Assembly (NCBI GenBank): GCA_028726625.1
Contig: JAQYPT010000073.1
Location: 29,924 to 93,923, forward strand
Length of the DNA: 64,000 nucleotides
Direction: 5' to 3'
Origin: Prevotellaceae bacterium
Lineage (GTDB): Bacteria; Bacteroidota; Bacteroidia; Bacteroidales; Bacteroidaceae
Below are positions 25,230-34,622 of this stretch, one piece after another. The notes below the pieces were generated by a model. That model was not told the DNA's origin and made no database searches. It worked only from the letters and a program-made list of their open reading frames with translations. How positions within the stretch are numbered: the first letter of the stretch is position 1; each line of letters begins with the position of its first letter. Position numbers and translations under genes: made by a program.

Positions 25230-26990
25230 TTATTTTACCACGACTTTGCGCGTGGTGCCATCCGATAAGTTCAGGAGATACAGGCCGCGGGGCAGACCGT
25301 TGAGCTGCTTTGTGGGCATTCGCTGCCCCCGCATGTTATAAATGGAGACGATTGTTGCGGCGCGGTTGCCGTTGAAGGCTGACTCTATTCCAGCCGTGTT
25401 GAAATGTGGGTCGGGTAAATAGTTGAAGCTGATGAGACCGCTGTTGTCTTTTTTGATGTTCAACACCTTATTATATAGTACATAATTGTTGTCCCAGTTG
25501 GCGTTGTAAAGCATCAGCGCAGGAGTGCTGTTTGCCGTCAAACTGTCGCGTTCCCCCAGGGGATAGGTGTCACGGTCAGCGTTGCCGTAGCTGGCATCGG
25601 CCGGAACGATGGTCAGTCGTTGGTGCGTGTTGTATTGTTTCTGTTCGGTATTGTTCACTATGTTGTATGCCCACAGTTTAGCATCATAGTCAACATGAAG
25701 CACCAGCAGCCCGTTTTTGGGTAGATAGGAGTCCCATTTACTACGTCCTTTGTTCTCTAACAAATAGTATTCATCATGGTTCCGTGGATTGTAAATGGCG
25801 TATGCCTCACCCCCTTCCAGCAGAGGTTTCATGCCGGTAACATTCTGGGGTTCATTCCCTAAGACGGTATAATCCAACCAGCCAGCGAAGTTTTTCTCAT
25901 AACTGGTATAGGCGGGTGGTACCCATCCGATACCTAAAGGGCCGTTGTAGCTGCCACTGGCCATGATGTCCCAGTCGCCCGTGCCATAGTTTTTAGATGC
26001 TCCGGTGTCGTAAAAGTCGGGTAATCCCAGACAATGGGAAAACTCGTGACAGATGACACCGATGCCCATGAGGGTGTTGCGCACGCGCCCTATGCCCGTT
26101 CCGGTGTAATATTCGTACAGCTCGTTGCTGCATGCGTAGGTGTTGATTCTTACCCCATCCAGCACCAGGTTCTTGTTTTTGATGTTAAATTCGTGTGGCC
26201 AGATGGTTTCTGGCTTCGCTGATGTGGCCTGTCCATAGCCGGCATAGATCACGACTATTTGGTCTACAACACCGTCATTATCCCAGTCGTAATCCCGAAA
26301 GTCAACTTTATCGTTGACCGCTTGGCAGGCTTCGACAATCATTTCCGAAACCCTCACGTCTTTTTGACCGTCTTTATCTCCGCCATAATAGGCGAGGGGA
26401 TGCTTGAGTTGCAGAGGCCCCATGACATCAAAAGTAAGGTCGAACCGTCCGTTGCTTTGGTCATAAAAATAATCATGGACGCTGCCAACGCCTCCATAGT
26501 CTTTGTATCCCGACTTGTTAACGATTTCGTCAAACTCTTTCTGAGGGTCATCGTCCCTGAAGGTCTTGTCGCTGAAATTCACCAAGATGATGAGTCCTTT
26601 TTTCTTTCCTGTGTACTGACCTTTGCGTAAAGCCGGAAGTTTGTTTAACTGGTACAGTCGGGTAGGAGCCTTCTCGCGCAGTGGTTCTATCTCTTCCACG
26701 GTGCGGATGTTCTTTTTCTCAAAGGCTGTCCTCAGGGAAGCTTCGTGTGCCAGGATGTTGGAGGAAACTAATTTGTCCTTCTCAATCTTCGCATAGAAGA
26801 AGTTGTTGTCACGCTGGACCAGTGGAACCTGGTCGTCTGTCAGGAAATAATGCAGATGCTCATCGCCCACCATGAGTACGCGGATGGTCGAACCATCACC
26901 TTGGGTGTAGGTTCTCCACATTTTTTTTGCAGGGATGGCATGGGCTATTGTCGTTGCAATCAGCAAGCATGAAAGTAGGATGGATCTCAT
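25230..26990 (-). CDS. Secreted M6-family metalloprotease with C-terminal sorting-type domain
   Basis: This 586-aa protein has a signal peptide (MRSILLSCLLIATTIAHA). The N-terminal region (SIRVLMVGDEHLHYFLTDD) resembles the propeptide of immune-inhibitor-A-like M6 proteases. The catalytic zinc motif HEFSH is at 315-319, followed by CLGLPDFYD and then the Met-turn-like region GDWDIMASGSY. The last 45 residues (IVSIYNMRGQRM...LPRGLYLLNLSDGTTRKVVVK) resemble a type IX secretion C-terminal domain, so the protein is probably exported to the surface. It may act as a secreted virulence or nutrient protease (inference). It is monocistronic. Confidence 0.9.
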   Translation of the reverse strand: MRSILLSCLLIATTIAHAIPAKKMWRTYTQGDGSTIRVLMVGDEHLHYFLTDDQVPLVQRDNNFFYAKIEKDKLVSSNILAHEASLRTAFEKKNIRTVEEIEPLREKAPTRLYQLNKLPALRKGQYTGKKKGLIILVNFSDKTFRDDDPQKEFDEIVNKSGYKDYGGVGSVHDYFYDQSNGRFDLTFDVMGPLQLKHPLAYYGGDKDGQKDVRVSEMIVEACQAVNDKVDFRDYDWDNDGVVDQIVVIYAGYGQATSAKPETIWPHEFNIKNKNLVLDGVRINTYACSNELYEYYTGTGIGRVRNTLMGIGVICHEFSHCLGLPDFYDTGASKNYGTGDWDIMASGSYNGPLGIGWVPPAYTSYEKNFAGWLDYTVLGNEPQNVTGMKPLLEGGEAYAIYNPRNHDEYYLLENKGRSKWDSYLPKNGLLVLHVDYDAKLWAYNIVNNTEQKQYNTHQRLTIVPADASYGNADRDTYPLGERDSLTANSTPALMLYNANWDNNYVLYNKVLNIKKDNSGLISFNYLPDPHFNTAGIESAFNGNRAATIVSIYNMRGQRMPTKQLNGLPRGLYLLNLSDGTTRKVVVK

Positions 26991-27009
26991 CTTTTTGGTC
27001 TTTTGCGTG

Positions 27010-27039
27010 CAAAATTACATGTTTTTTTCCGAACTTCAA
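27010..27039 (-). promoter_or_regulatory. Promoter of the M6 protease gene
   Basis: On the minus strand CTTG (its TTG at 27037-27039) is followed after 19 nt by TAATTTTG (27010-27017). The leader is about 15-20 nt. Confidence 0.55.
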
Positions 27040-27157
27040 GCCATTTGTAGTGCAAAACCAACTCCGAAGATGACTTCCCACCGACTTGCGTTGCCGTCAG
27101 AGAGGTCGTGTTGTGTTTGGCAAATCCTCCATTCGTAAATGATACAACTTACGATAT

Positions 27158-27173
27158 TCCATCATGATGGAAG
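27158..27173. promoter_or_regulatory. 16-bp perfect palindrome (possible operator)
   Basis: TTCCATCATGATGGAA is a perfect palindrome without spacer, about 120 bp upstream of the M6 promoter. No regulator is encoded next to it, so its role is open. Confidence 0.3.
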
Positions 27174-27201
27174 AGGTTATATTTAAGTGAAGACAAAGAA
27201 A

Positions 27202-27247
27202 CACCATGAGAGCTGAATTTCGAGTGATGAATTCAGCCGTCATGGTG
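27202..27247 (-). terminator. Long hairpin after the DUF4139 gene
   Basis: Two perfect stem blocks, CACCATGA/TCATGGTG (8 bp) and CTGAATT/AATTCAG (7 bp), are separated by a 3-by-3 internal loop. On the minus strand it is followed by TTTCTTTG. It lies about 180 nt after the DUF4139 stop codon, so it could be a distant terminator or a structured RNA. Apart from this and the palindrome at 27158, nothing is seen in 27040-27425. Confidence 0.45.
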
Positions 27248-27425
27248 GAATGCAATAAATCTTTTAGTGGGTACCCATCATCAATCAAAAAGTCAAGGTA
27301 GTAAAACGACAGGTATATGACTGTTGAAGCGATGAGTTGCTAACTTTAAAACTATTTGCCCTACACAGTCAGCGTGTGCGCAATGAATAGATGAACCTTA
27401 TAAGTCAGGTACTCCGATTTTCTCC

Positions 27426-29306
27426 TTATTCTATAGTGAGTTGACGATATTTGTCATACTTCACCTGATAGCCTAACGACAGTTTTTTAACTTCACCTGG
27501 TGCAAGTTTCAGCTTCCAGACTACCTGTCCGTTCAGCTTGTCGAGTTGTCCGCCACTTAGTTCCTGAGGTGTGACGGTGATGCTTGAATTTCTTGAGACG
27601 GGCAGTTGGTCGTAAATGCTGATGACCACTTGTTCGGCTCGGGCATTGCGTATGCTGATTTCCCAGTTCATGGTTTGCACTTTGCTGCTACCCAGAAGTC
27701 TGCGGGAGGTGTTGTTCTTGATGAGTTTCCGCTCGATGTGGATGCCGTTGTCGCGCCCCATGGCGAGGTGGAGGGTATCGCTTTGCTGGTCGGGATTGAG
27801 GATGGTTTTTCCTACATAGCTGTTGTCGAAGAATACGGTGGTTTCTCCCTGAATAAGGTTCAGCTCGTTCCAGCCGGTGACATCAGCCACGAGGAAAGCG
27901 CTCTTGTCAATCTTGGGAACGCCCTTATAAGCATAGGTGGTGGGTAATTGGTATTTGCCTATCTGGCAACTCACGGGCTTGTTGTCGGAGAGAATGGTCA
28001 GCGGATGCCCTATCTCGAACTCGTATCCAAACTTGACGGCAGTGGAACTAACATCCATGCTGTTTTCATCAGCGATGCTTTCGGCCTTCACCTCCCTGTC
28101 GGCCTTTATCACTGGAGCTGTAAATTTCGCGTTCGATCTCGTGCTTTTGCTTCCAAATCCCTTGACCACCACTTCTTCCAATGCCAGTTTGCTATTCTCC
28201 ATGCGGAAGTCGAGGCGGTTTCCTGTGGCTTGCTTCACTTGTGTTACCATACCAATATAGCTCGCTTCCACGTTGCGATTGCCATTGGGCAGCGTGAGTG
28301 TGTAGTGTCCGTCAATGTCGCTTACGGTGCCGATGGTGGTGCCTTTCACTTGGATGGTGGCGCCGATGACGGGATTGTCTTCCTCGTCGATGATAGTGCC
28401 AGAGATGCGGTTGTTATCTAAACCAAAGTCGTAGGTGGGTGCGGCGAGGTCATAGTCGAGCCAATAAGTCTTGAGCTCAGGCGACACATTGCTGCGATTT
28501 GGATTGGCCGACGACAGTGTGACGGGCACGTTGCGCCAGTCTTCATTGGTTTGTTGTGTGATGTTGGCTTTGTAGGTGAGTTGCAGGGGAGTAGCAGTGC
28601 TGGCGGAACGGAGTTCGTAGGTGGGATACCATGATGCCCCATTGACGTAGTAGACAAAGGTGAAGTTGGCGTTAGAAGCTCGCGGAGCATCAACCTTGAC
28701 ATCGATTACGGTGAGCCGTTTGGTATTGAGTCCGGCGATGGAGTCTATAACTTCTTGTTGTTTTTCCACATTGTGGTTGGCCTGCTGCTCTTCTTCGTTG
28801 AGATCGATGAGCCGCTTGTTGATGGCCATGGTTTCGTCATAATAATATTGGTTGAGCTGCTTGATGGCTTCGAGGGGTGTCGCAACGGTGCGTGCAGCTG
28901 TGGAACTGTTGGTTTTCACCATCTCCAGTTGCGACTTCATGACCGTTCGCTTGGCTTTTACCTCAGCCTGGCGGTTGCGTGCTTTCTTTAGTGCAGCTTC
29001 GGCAGCACGCAGCTGGCTGGAAAGCATGGCACTGTCGGGACGAATGAATCGCTGACTGACGCCAAGTATTGTCACATTGCTTTCAGCCTTGACCTGTATG
29101 CTGTTGACGTCTATGTAGGGTGACAGTCCCGTGAAACTGCGCGTTTGTTCGCCTGCTTGCAGGGCCACTTGTTTGTGACGGTATACCTGTGCGCCTTTTG
29201 AAAAGATGGTTACCTTGTCGAGATTGGGTATCATCCGGCCTTGTGCCGATGCGTCTATGGACAAGACAGTAAGGAACAATAAGAGAATAAAAGTCTTGGT
29301 TTTCAT
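27426..29306 (-). CDS. DUF4139 / MuiA-like protein with inserted CarboxypepD-reg domain
   Basis: This 626-aa exported protein has a signal peptide (MKTKTFILLLFLTVLSIDASAQ). The N-terminal part (residues 25-120) matches the DUF4140 start of MuiA-like proteins (VTIFSKGAQVYRHKQVAL). A coiled coil runs to about 195. The DUF4139 part begins FVYYVNGASWYPTYELR and resumes with ADVTGWNELNLIQGETTVFFDNSYVGKT and the C-terminal RNARAEQVVISIYDQLPVSR. Between them, residues 301-370 form a carboxypeptidase-regulatory-like domain (ISGTIIDEEDNPVIGATIQVKGTTIGTVSDIDGHYTL), then LEEVVVKGFGSKS, which looks like the N-terminus of SusC-type receptors. The function is unknown. Confidence 0.9.
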   Translation of the reverse strand: MKTKTFILLLFLTVLSIDASAQGRMIPNLDKVTIFSKGAQVYRHKQVALQAGEQTRSFTGLSPYIDVNSIQVKAESNVTILGVSQRFIRPDSAMLSSQLRAAEAALKKARNRQAEVKAKRTVMKSQLEMVKTNSSTAARTVATPLEAIKQLNQYYYDETMAINKRLIDLNEEEQQANHNVEKQQEVIDSIAGLNTKRLTVIDVKVDAPRASNANFTFVYYVNGASWYPTYELRSASTATPLQLTYKANITQQTNEDWRNVPVTLSSANPNRSNVSPELKTYWLDYDLAAPTYDFGLDNNRISGTIIDEEDNPVIGATIQVKGTTIGTVSDIDGHYTLTLPNGNRNVEASYIGMVTQVKQATGNRLDFRMENSKLALEEVVVKGFGSKSTRSNAKFTAPVIKADREVKAESIADENSMDVSSTAVKFGYEFEIGHPLTILSDNKPVSCQIGKYQLPTTYAYKGVPKIDKSAFLVADVTGWNELNLIQGETTVFFDNSYVGKTILNPDQQSDTLHLAMGRDNGIHIERKLIKNNTSRRLLGSSKVQTMNWEISIRNARAEQVVISIYDQLPVSRNSSITVTPQELSGGQLDKLNGQVVWKLKLAPGEVKKLSLGYQVKYDKYRQLTIE

Positions 29307-29524
29307 CGCTTTCCGTTTAATGTTGTTACTTCACAAAAGTAGAGAAAAAAACAAATTGAGGCAAAACTACAGAGAAAAATTTTTATGTTTGGGACGCAAA
29401 AAGCCACGACTGGTGGAAAAACTTGGCATTCGTGTGTTGTCTTAGACGCATTCTTCAAAAGGAGATAGCTGCGGTCATAGATAACGAAAAATATGTCGTA
29501 AGTAGTGAACTTTTGTAAGATTTA

Positions 29525-29556
29525 TTTGATAGTTTCAACTTTTTTTTGTAACTTTG
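29525..29556 (+). promoter_or_regulatory. Promoter of the rhodanese lipoprotein gene
   Basis: TTTG (29525-29528) is followed after 20 nt by TAACTTTG (29549-29556). The leader is about 20 nt. Confidence 0.65.
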
Positions 29557-29581
29557 AGGATGATTAAGAGCAACTAAACGT

Positions 29582-29971
29582 ATGAACAATTTATTGAAAG
29601 GTATTATTGTCGTGATGTTAAGTACGCTATTTGCAAGCTGTTCCAGTCATCAAGGAATAGAGTCTGTAACAGCAGACGAGTTTGAAAACGCCCTCTATGA
29701 CGGCCATGTTCAATTGCTGGATGTGCGCTCGGCCGATGAGTATGCGCAGGGACACATCGCCAATGCCGAAAATGTAGACGTGCAGCAGCCTGACTTTATT
29801 GACAAGGCGCAGGCAAAGTTGGATCACACTAATCCGGTGTATGTTTATTGTCGTTCGGGCAAACGCAGTATGTTGGCCGCTCAGAAACTTGTCAAGGCTG
29901 GCTTTAAGGTGGTCAATCTCCGTGACGGAATCGTGGGTTGGGAAAACGCAGGCAAACCTGTTCTTCCCTAA
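29582..29971 (+). CDS. Rhodanese-like lipoprotein
   Basis: This 129-aa protein has a lipoprotein signal with lipobox FASC (Cys20), then a single rhodanese domain: VQLLDVRSADEYAQGHIANAENVDV and the active loop CRSGKRS with the candidate catalytic Cys near residue 89, ending LRDGIVGWENAGKPV. Single-domain periplasmic rhodaneses carry sulfane sulfur or act in redox handling; the acceptor is unknown. It has its own good promoter and is followed by the YeaQ-YbjQ pair. Confidence 0.92.
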   Translation: MNNLLKGIIVVMLSTLFASCSSHQGIESVTADEFENALYDGHVQLLDVRSADEYAQGHIANAENVDVQQPDFIDKAQAKLDHTNPVYVYCRSGKRSMLAAQKLVKAGFKVVNLRDGIVGWENAGKPVLP

Positions 29972-30134
29972 AGGGTTGACAGCCGCATGGGATGAATGTT
30001 GTTCTGGCTACAGAGTTTCATTCATCTTGCAAGATGGCCTTAACCTGGTTCTTCTTTAACCGTCTGGCCATGTAACTGATAATCGCATGGAACGGAACTG
30101 AAAGAAATTTGTGTTAATTTAAAAAATAAAGATT

Positions 30135-30380
30135 ATGTTTGGACTTATTGGATCAATTATTATTGGATGTTTGGCTGGTTTTATAGCTGGTAAGATTATG
30201 CGTGGTGGTGGTTTCGGCTTCTGGTGGAACCTCATCCTGGGTATCATTGGTGGTGTTGTAGGTGGATGGACATTGAGTTTGTTCAACATCTCTTGGGGTG
30301 GAACCATTGGCTCTTTAGGAACAGCCGTAGTGGGTGCCGTCTTATTACTTTGGATTGCATCACTATTTAGAAAGTCATAA
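30135..30380 (+). CDS. GlsB/YeaQ/YmgE-family small membrane protein
   Basis: This 81-aa protein is almost wholly hydrophobic, with three membrane segments separated by glycines: FGLIGSIIIGCLAGFIAGKI, GFWWNLILGIIGGVVGGW and IGSLGTAVVGAVLLLWIASLF. The MRGGGFGFWWN loop is the family hallmark. Members are often induced by general or envelope stress, but their molecular function is unknown. The next gene begins 3 bp after its stop codon, so the two are probably one transcription unit. Confidence 0.92.
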   Translation: MFGLIGSIIIGCLAGFIAGKIMRGGGFGFWWNLILGIIGGVVGGWTLSLFNISWGGTIGSLGTAVVGAVLLLWIASLFRKS

Positions 30381-30383
30381 TAA

Positions 30384-30701
30384 ATGCTGTTAACAACAAC
30401 TCCTACTGTTGAAGGGCGAAACATCCTGGAGTACAAAGGCGTCGTAACGGGCGAAACCATTATTGGCGCCAATGTATTGAAGGATTTCTTTGCCGGTATA
30501 CGCGACGTCATTGGCGGCCGTAGCAATGCTTATGAGAAGGTACTTCGTGAAGCGAAGGACACTTCCTTGCATGAGATGCAAGAACGAGCAGAGGCTTTGG
30601 GTGCGAATGCTGTCGTGGGTATTGACATCGATTATGAAACCATTGGACAGTCGGGGAGTATGCTAATGGTGGCAGTAAGCGGAACAGCGGTGCTCATTTA
30701 G
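30384..30701 (+). CDS. YbjQ family (UPF0145) protein
   Basis: This 105-aa protein matches the YbjQ/DUF74 family throughout: [50 protein letters not shown], then [34 protein letters not shown]. Members form pentamers with a possible metal-binding site; the function is not established. It is coupled to the YeaQ-like gene, and its last 4 bp overlap the end of the convergent gene at 30698. Confidence 0.92.
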   Translation: MLLTTTPTVEGRNILEYKGVVTGETIIGANVLKDFFAGIRDVIGGRSNAYEKVLREAKDTSLHEMQERAEALGANAVVGIDIDYETIGQSGSMLMVAVSGTAVLI

Positions 30702-31294
30702 CGCCGCTTTTCCCGCTGTTCTTGCCTCTCTTGCTCGCGTAATGTTTCGTGGTAGGCCTTTTCTATGGGGTCTTCTGCGCCATCTATCTTGCGGAATGCC
30801 TCCTTCAACTGCCTGAGGTGTTTCATGTCTCTCTTCTTCCTAAAGTCGAGCATCTTGGCTAAATCGAACTCAAAGAAGCCATGGGATGCGTCATGGTCTG
30901 GTGGCATGTAGGGACGATTGGCCTTCAGACTGTCAATATTTTGCATGTGCTTGCCCCAGATAATCACTTCACCAAGGCTGTATTCTGCTGGGAAGAGGAA
31001 GACCGTGTCTTTCCTAATTTCTTCTGCAGAGAGTGTTTCTTTCAGATAGTTGCGTTTGTAGAACGTGGCACTCTTTGTGTTGTAAGGTAAGGATACCAGT
31101 CCTCTGTAGGTGGTTTTTCCAACAAATTTTCCGTTTGCATGCACCTCAACGTCGCGGATAGGGATGCGGGTAATGGCGTCACACACCAGACATTGCTGTG
31201 CCTGGAGCTTTATTCCGCTAAGCAATAGTACGGTGGCTAAAACAAAGATTCGCCGCAGAATGATGGTATGTGATAAGTAAATGTTGGTGATCAT
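30698..31294 (-). CDS. Exported protein with CarboxypepD-reg-like domain
   Basis: This 198-aa protein has a membrane-targeting N-terminus ([23 protein letters not shown]). It is followed by a transthyretin-like domain ([54 protein letters not shown]). The C-terminal 80 residues are charged and probably helical, ending in an Arg/Glu/Gln-rich tail. No enzyme motif is visible, and I do not recognise a named family. The first codons (MITNIY) fall in a repeat (31283-31361), so the start is uncertain. Similar proteins occur in Bacteroidales with unknown function. Confidence 0.75.
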   Translation of the reverse strand: MITNIYLSHTIILRRIFVLATVLLLSGIKLQAQQCLVCDAITRIPIRDVEVHANGKFVGKTTYRGLVSLPYNTKSATFYKRNYLKETLSAEEIRKDTVFLFPAEYSLGEVIIWGKHMQNIDSLKANRPYMPPDHDASHGFFEFDLAKMLDFRKKRDMKHLRQLKEAFRKIDGAEDPIEKAYHETLREQERQEQREKRR

Positions 31295-31361
31295 CTTACA
31301 TTTTGTTGGTGGTCATTATATATTTTACCAGTAGTCACCCAACATTTTGTTGGTGGTCATC
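31283..31361. repeat. Short direct repeat upstream of the CarboxypepD-reg gene
   Basis: A 19-bp sequence, ACATTTTGTTGGTGGTCAT, occurs at 31299-31317 and 31343-31361 (period 44). A partial third copy (TGTTGGTGATCAT) at 31283-31295 overlaps the start codon region of the minus-strand gene. Confidence 0.7.
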
Positions 31362-31400
31362 TTACATCTTACCTTTCTTGACCATTGATTGAAGCTGGGT

Positions 31401-32138
31401 TTAAGCGTGTTTGGCTGCATCTAGAAGCTGTTCCCAGACCGCACAAAACTCGGTCATTTGATGGAAAAGTAGGTCGGCACCTTCTTTTCTAAGGGTGCTG
31501 TCGGGTAGGGGGCCACTGTTAATGGCTACCGTAAAGATTTGAGCTGCCACGCCTGCTCGTATGCCCATAGGCGCATTCTCCACCACGATTCCTTCCCAAG
31601 GTTGATGGCTTCCCGTTAGTTGTAAGCCCTTCAAATATGGGTCGGGCGCAGGTTTTCCGTGTTTGATGTTATAGGCTGTGACAATATTCTCTTCAGATAC
31701 GAATTGGTGGAAATCGTTTACAAGTCGTTTAATCAGCTGTTTTTGAGCACTACCTGTAACAATGCCAATACTCATTCCGCTCTTCTTTATCTTGCTCATG
31801 AGGTCGAGTACCCCGTCGAAGATGGGCGCTTCGGGCATTTGATGGAACAGTCTGCCTTTCTCATCGTACATCTTTTGCGCCTCTTCTTCTGAAATATCAC
31901 GACCTTGTTGTTGCTTAACCATCATTCTGATGGTGTCTACACCCTTCATTCCTTCAGTGGCATACACATCCGCTTCGGTCATGTCAAGACCGAAACTCTT
32001 CATCGATTCTTTCCACGCAACGGCATGATGCGGCATTGAATTGTACAACACGCCGTCCATATCAAAAAGCACAACTTTGGGTTGAAACGCCGCAAAGTCA
32101 TGCTTTCTCAAATAATCATGTATTTCGTTTTCAAACAT
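31401..32138 (-). CDS. HAD-superfamily phosphatase/phosphomutase
   Basis: This 245-aa protein belongs to the beta-phosphoglucomutase-like HAD subfamily. Motif I is VVLFDMDGVLYNSMPHH, with the nucleophile Asp at about 26. The helical cap follows, motif II is GIVTGSA, motif III Lys is in KHGKPAPDPY, and motif IV is IVVENAPMGIRAGVAA, in which N replaces the more usual D or E. It could dephosphorylate a sugar phosphate or act as a mutase. It follows pgi by 6 bp in the lysS-gpsA-pgi set, which points to hexose-phosphate metabolism (inference). Confidence 0.88.
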   Translation of the reverse strand: MFENEIHDYLRKHDFAAFQPKVVLFDMDGVLYNSMPHHAVAWKESMKSFGLDMTEADVYATEGMKGVDTIRMMVKQQQGRDISEEEAQKMYDEKGRLFHQMPEAPIFDGVLDLMSKIKKSGMSIGIVTGSAQKQLIKRLVNDFHQFVSEENIVTAYNIKHGKPAPDPYLKGLQLTGSHQPWEGIVVENAPMGIRAGVAAQIFTVAINSGPLPDSTLRKEGADLLFHQMTEFCAVWEQLLDAAKHA

Positions 32139-32144
32139 TCAATC

Positions 32145-33509
32145 TTATTTTTCGTTGGCTAAACGCTCTTGTATGGCCTTGCTTTCAGCTTCATAACCAG
32201 GCTTATTGAGCAAGGCGAACATGTTCTTCTTGTACGCTTCCACACCAGGTTGGTTGAAAGGATTCACGCCTAAGAGGTTTCCGCTGATGCCACAGGCTAT
32301 CTCGAAGAAGTAAAGCAGCTGTCCGATGTAATACTCATTCAGTTCTGGAAGGCTGATTCGGATGTTGGGAACGCCACCGTCAACGTGCGCCAGTCGTGTA
32401 CCCAGCTCGGCCATCTTGTTCACTTCGTCCACTCGTTTGCCTGCCAAGAAGTTCAAACCGTCAAGATTTTCCTCATCTTCGGGGAACAACATCTTCTTGT
32501 TGGGCTGCTCAACACTAATCACTGTTTCGAAGATTGAACGCTCGCCCTCTTGTATCCACTGACCCATGGAGTGCAAATCGGTGGTGAAATCGCATGCGGC
32601 AGGATAAATACCCAGATGGTCTTTTCCCTCACTCTCACCGTAAAGTTGTTTCCACCATTCACCGATGAAGTGCAGTTTAGGTTGGAAGTTGACGATAATC
32701 TCAATCTTCTTGCCCATCTCACGATACAGTGCATGACGCACAACAGCGTACTGTGCGGCAATATTCTCCTGCAAAGCTACGTCTTTCCCCGTTGCCTTTT
32801 CCATGTCGGCAGCGCCCTGTACCAAGGCTTTGATGTCGAAACCAGCGCAGGCAATGGGCAGTAATCCAACGGGGGTGAGTACGGAGAAGCGACCGCCTAC
32901 ATTGTCAGGAATGATAAAACTCTTGTATCCTTCTTTGTCAGCGCATGTGCGTGCGGCACCTTTTTTTGCGTCTGTGATGGCCACAATCACGTCTTTAGCC
33001 TCTTCTTTGCCACGTTGTGCCTCGCATTGTTTCTTCAACAAGCGGAAAGTAAGAGCCGTTTCAGTGGTGGTACCCGATTTAGATATGTTGATGACACCAA
33101 ACTTCTTATCCTTCAAGTAGTCGGTGAGTTCTGCCAAATAGTCCTCGCCAATGTTGTTTCCTGCAAAGAGAATGGTAGGATTCTTCTTGTCGTTTACCAG
33201 CCAAGCGAATGAGTTTCCCAAGGCCTCTATCACGGCACGGGCACCCAAGTAGCTTCCGCCAATACCGGCAACCACCACCACTTCGCACTTTTCGCGTAAG
33301 GTGTTGGCGCACGCTTGCACTTCGTCAAGAAACGCAGGTGTGATGGATGAAGGCAAATGTAACCATCCTAAGAAATCGTTTCCCGGACAAGTGCCGTTTT
33401 CAAGCGCTTCTTGTACGGCTTTTACCTTTCCTTCATAGGCGTCTATTGTGCCAGGTTTCAAGAACTGAGTGGCTTTTGTGATGTCTAAACTAATACTTTT
33501 CATCTTCAA
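32145..33509 (-). CDS. pgi: Glucose-6-phosphate isomerase
   Basis: This 454-aa protein is of the shorter Pgi type found in Bacteroidetes and Firmicutes. It interconverts glucose-6-phosphate and fructose-6-phosphate in glycolysis. Conserved parts are [43 protein letters not shown] (phosphate binding) and [21 protein letters not shown]. Further on are the region around [15 protein letters not shown] with the catalytic Glu, and [14 protein letters not shown] near the C-terminus with the catalytic Lys. It starts 1 bp from the end of gpsA, so the two are co-transcribed. Confidence 0.96.
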   Translation of the reverse strand: MKMKSISLDITKATQFLKPGTIDAYEGKVKAVQEALENGTCPGNDFLGWLHLPSSITPAFLDEVQACANTLREKCEVVVVAGIGGSYLGARAVIEALGNSFAWLVNDKKNPTILFAGNNIGEDYLAELTDYLKDKKFGVINISKSGTTTETALTFRLLKKQCEAQRGKEEAKDVIVAITDAKKGAARTCADKEGYKSFIIPDNVGGRFSVLTPVGLLPIACAGFDIKALVQGAADMEKATGKDVALQENIAAQYAVVRHALYREMGKKIEIIVNFQPKLHFIGEWWKQLYGESEGKDHLGIYPAACDFTTDLHSMGQWIQEGERSIFETVISVEQPNKKMLFPEDEENLDGLNFLAGKRVDEVNKMAELGTRLAHVDGGVPNIRISLPELNEYYIGQLLYFFEIACGISGNLLGVNPFNQPGVEAYKKNMFALLNKPGYEAESKAIQERLANEK

Positions 33510-33510
33510 G

Positions 33511-34509
33511 TTATCTAAATGAATCTGTTAATAATTTGATTTCTATTTGCGGACTGATGTGTTCGTACAAGATGTTGTACACTGCATCTAAAATCGGCAT
33601 GTTCACGTGCATGTGGCGATTGATCTCTTTCATGCACTTGGTTCCGAAATATCCTTCTGCAATCATCTCCATTTCAATCTGCGCGCTTTTCACCGAATAT
33701 CCCTTGCCAATCATGGTGCCAAAGGTGCGGTTGCGCGAGAAATTGGAGTATGATGTCACCAACAAATCGCCCAAATAAACCGAATCGTACGCACTGCGTT
33801 CAATGGGATGGACGGCTGTGAGGAACCGAGACATCTCCTGAACCGCATTCGCGATGAGCACGGCTTGGAAGTTGTCACCGTATTTCAGTCCGCTGCAAAT
33901 GCCCGAAGCGATGGCGTAAACGTTCTTCAGAACCGACGAATATTCGATGCCAATTACGTCCGAAGAGGTTTTGGTCTTGATGACATCGCTGGCAATGAAC
34001 TCGGCGAACGACTCCGCTTTCTGTATGTCAGCGCAGCCGATGGTGAGGTAAGACAAGCGATCCATGGCCACTTCCTCTGCGTGCGACGGTCCTCCAATCA
34101 CGGCCAAGTTTTCGTATGGCACGTCAAACACTTGGTGGAAATACTCTGAACACACTAAGTTTTCGTCTGGAACGATGCCCTTGATGGCCGTGATGATGAA
34201 CTTGTCGCGCAGACGAGTCTTGAGTTTCCGCAGATGACTCTTGAAGTAGGGTGACGGTGTCACGAAGACCAGCGTGTCGTAAGCACCGGTGATGGTGTTG
34301 ATGTCTGATGAGAAAAAAATCTCATCGGTGTTGAAATGCACGCTTGTCAGATAGGCGGGATTGTGTCCCAGGCGCTTAAAATCCTCGATGCGGTCGTCTC
34401 TTCGCATGTACCATCCAATGTGATGAGCATGGCTCACCACAATCTTGGCTATGGCTGTGGCCCAACTTCCGCCTCCGATTATCGCTATCTTGCCGCAGTT
34501 ATAATTCAT
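33511..34509 (-). CDS. gpsA: Glycerol-3-phosphate dehydrogenase, NAD(P)-dependent
   Basis: This 332-aa enzyme makes sn-glycerol-3-phosphate for phospholipids. The N-terminal nucleotide-binding motif is [17 protein letters not shown]. The GpsA motifs [57 protein letters not shown] and [29 protein letters not shown] are all present. The pairing with pgi and lysS is conserved in the order. A 110-bp gap with AATTCAT-type inverted repeats separates it from lysS. Confidence 0.95.
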   Translation of the reverse strand: MNYNCGKIAIIGGGSWATAIAKIVVSHAHHIGWYMRRDDRIEDFKRLGHNPAYLTSVHFNTDEIFFSSDINTITGAYDTLVFVTPSPYFKSHLRKLKTRLRDKFIITAIKGIVPDENLVCSEYFHQVFDVPYENLAVIGGPSHAEEVAMDRLSYLTIGCADIQKAESFAEFIASDVIKTKTSSDVIGIEYSSVLKNVYAIASGICSGLKYGDNFQAVLIANAVQEMSRFLTAVHPIERSAYDSVYLGDLLVTSYSNFSRNRTFGTMIGKGYSVKSAQIEMEMIAEGYFGTKCMKEINRHMHVNMPILDAVYNILYEHISPQIEIKLLTDSFR

Positions 34510-34622
34510 AATTCTTCATTCATAATTCATCCTGATTGCTCACAAGTCATGATTCTTCTTTTCTCAATCCAATTGATAGCTAGCGAGAAGCGTGTGAATC
34601 ATGAATTGTGCATGATGAATTA
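34500..34622. repeat. AATTCAT-type inverted repeat between lysS and gpsA
   Basis: ATAATTC...CATAATTCAT motifs at about 34501-34530 reappear in inverted form (GAATCATGAATTG, GATGAATTATT) at about 34597-34624. The arms are imperfect. This is another low-complexity intergenic block inside an operon. Confidence 0.5.

Noticed and set aside
27202..27247. Riboswitch upstream of the protease gene
   Set aside because: The hairpin lies upstream of the likely protease promoter (27010-27039), so it would not be in the protease mRNA.
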